A stretch of DNA of 32,679 nucleotides from Chryseobacterium sp. S0630 (GTDB taxonomy: Bacteria > Bacteroidota > Bacteroidia > Flavobacteriales > Weeksellaceae), in NCBI RefSeq assembly GCF_024158915.1, contig NZ_JAMZGF010000060.1:1-32679 (forward strand), in the 5' to 3' direction. Below the pieces are notes generated by a model. The model worked only from the letters and a program-made list of their open reading frames with translations, was not told the origin of the DNA and made no database searches. The position numbers and the translations under genes were made by a program. Of this stretch, positions 32,613-32,679 are shown in pieces; the first letter of the stretch is position 1; every line of letters starts with the position of its first letter.

Positions 32613-32679
32613 GAAGCCGTCTCACAACTGAGGCGGTTTTTCTTGTTAAAAAGTAAATAATTTTTATATATTTTGATTT
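32613..32679. repeat. Right arm of 67-bp perfect inverted repeat
   Basis: This is the exact reverse complement of 9-75. It begins 3 bases after the stop codon of the last gene and reaches the window end, so its outer boundary is unseen. Confidence 0.95.
32615..32641 (+). terminator. Rho-independent terminator after the last gene
   Basis: AGCCGTCTCA and TGAGGCGGTT pair with G-U wobbles around CAAC and run into TTTTT. It is the same hairpin as at 47-73, in the matching orientation to its own gene. Confidence 0.85.

Noticed and set aside
1..32679. Circular plasmid or phage genome because the ends are related
   Set aside because: The end repeats are inverted, not direct, and no replication, partition, phage or mobilisation gene is present.

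Overview
The window reads as a chromosomal stretch of a Flavobacteriales bacterium, most like Chryseobacterium/Elizabethkingia (Weeksellaceae). The base composition is A/T-rich. There is a SusC/SusD pair, C-terminal YPNP-type sorting domains of the type IX secretion system (T9SS), and TAnnTTTG promoter elements. No tRNA, rRNA, CRISPR array, transposase or phage gene was seen. The genus is inferred from gene content, not from a marker gene.

Region 1 (about 1-20.8 kb, all minus strand) is a polysaccharide utilisation locus aimed at high-mannose N-glycans. In transcription order it holds an AraC-type regulator, SusC, SusD, an AmpG-like MFS permease, a GH130 mannoside phosphorylase, a GH92 alpha-mannosidase, a GH125 alpha-1,6-mannosidase, two tandem GH18 endo-beta-N-acetylglucosaminidases with T9SS tails, a ROK sugar kinase, a second GH92 of a different subtype and a stand-alone cupin-type mannose-6-phosphate isomerase. 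The inferred route runs as follows. Surface GH18 enzymes cut the chitobiose core of glycoproteins, and SusCD takes up the oligomannose. Periplasmic GH92/GH125 enzymes strip alpha-mannose down to Man-beta-1,4-GlcNAc. The MFS carries this disaccharide (or mannose) inward, GH130 phosphorolyses it, and the kinase and isomerase feed the sugars into glycolysis. Intergenic hairpins and terminators sit between several of these genes and probably grade expression along the operon.

Region 2 (21.0-26.4 kb, plus strand) holds a second AraC regulator and an OsmC peroxidase with a clear promoter. It is followed by a cloverleaf-like intergenic repeat of about 160 bp and an operon TetR - thiolase - PaaI thioesterase - FabF with a palindromic operator at its promoter.

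Region 3 (26.4-32.6 kb) holds unlinked genes: a TlpA-like thioredoxin protein, a YkuD-type L,D-transpeptidase, a class II Fic protein flanked by related hairpins, an MsrB lipoprotein, a DUF445 membrane protein and an unrecognised secreted protein.

The two ends of the window carry a perfect 67-bp inverted repeat that includes the terminators of both outermost genes. This may be a dispersed repeat that broke an assembly, or a real inverted flank of a 32-kb segment.
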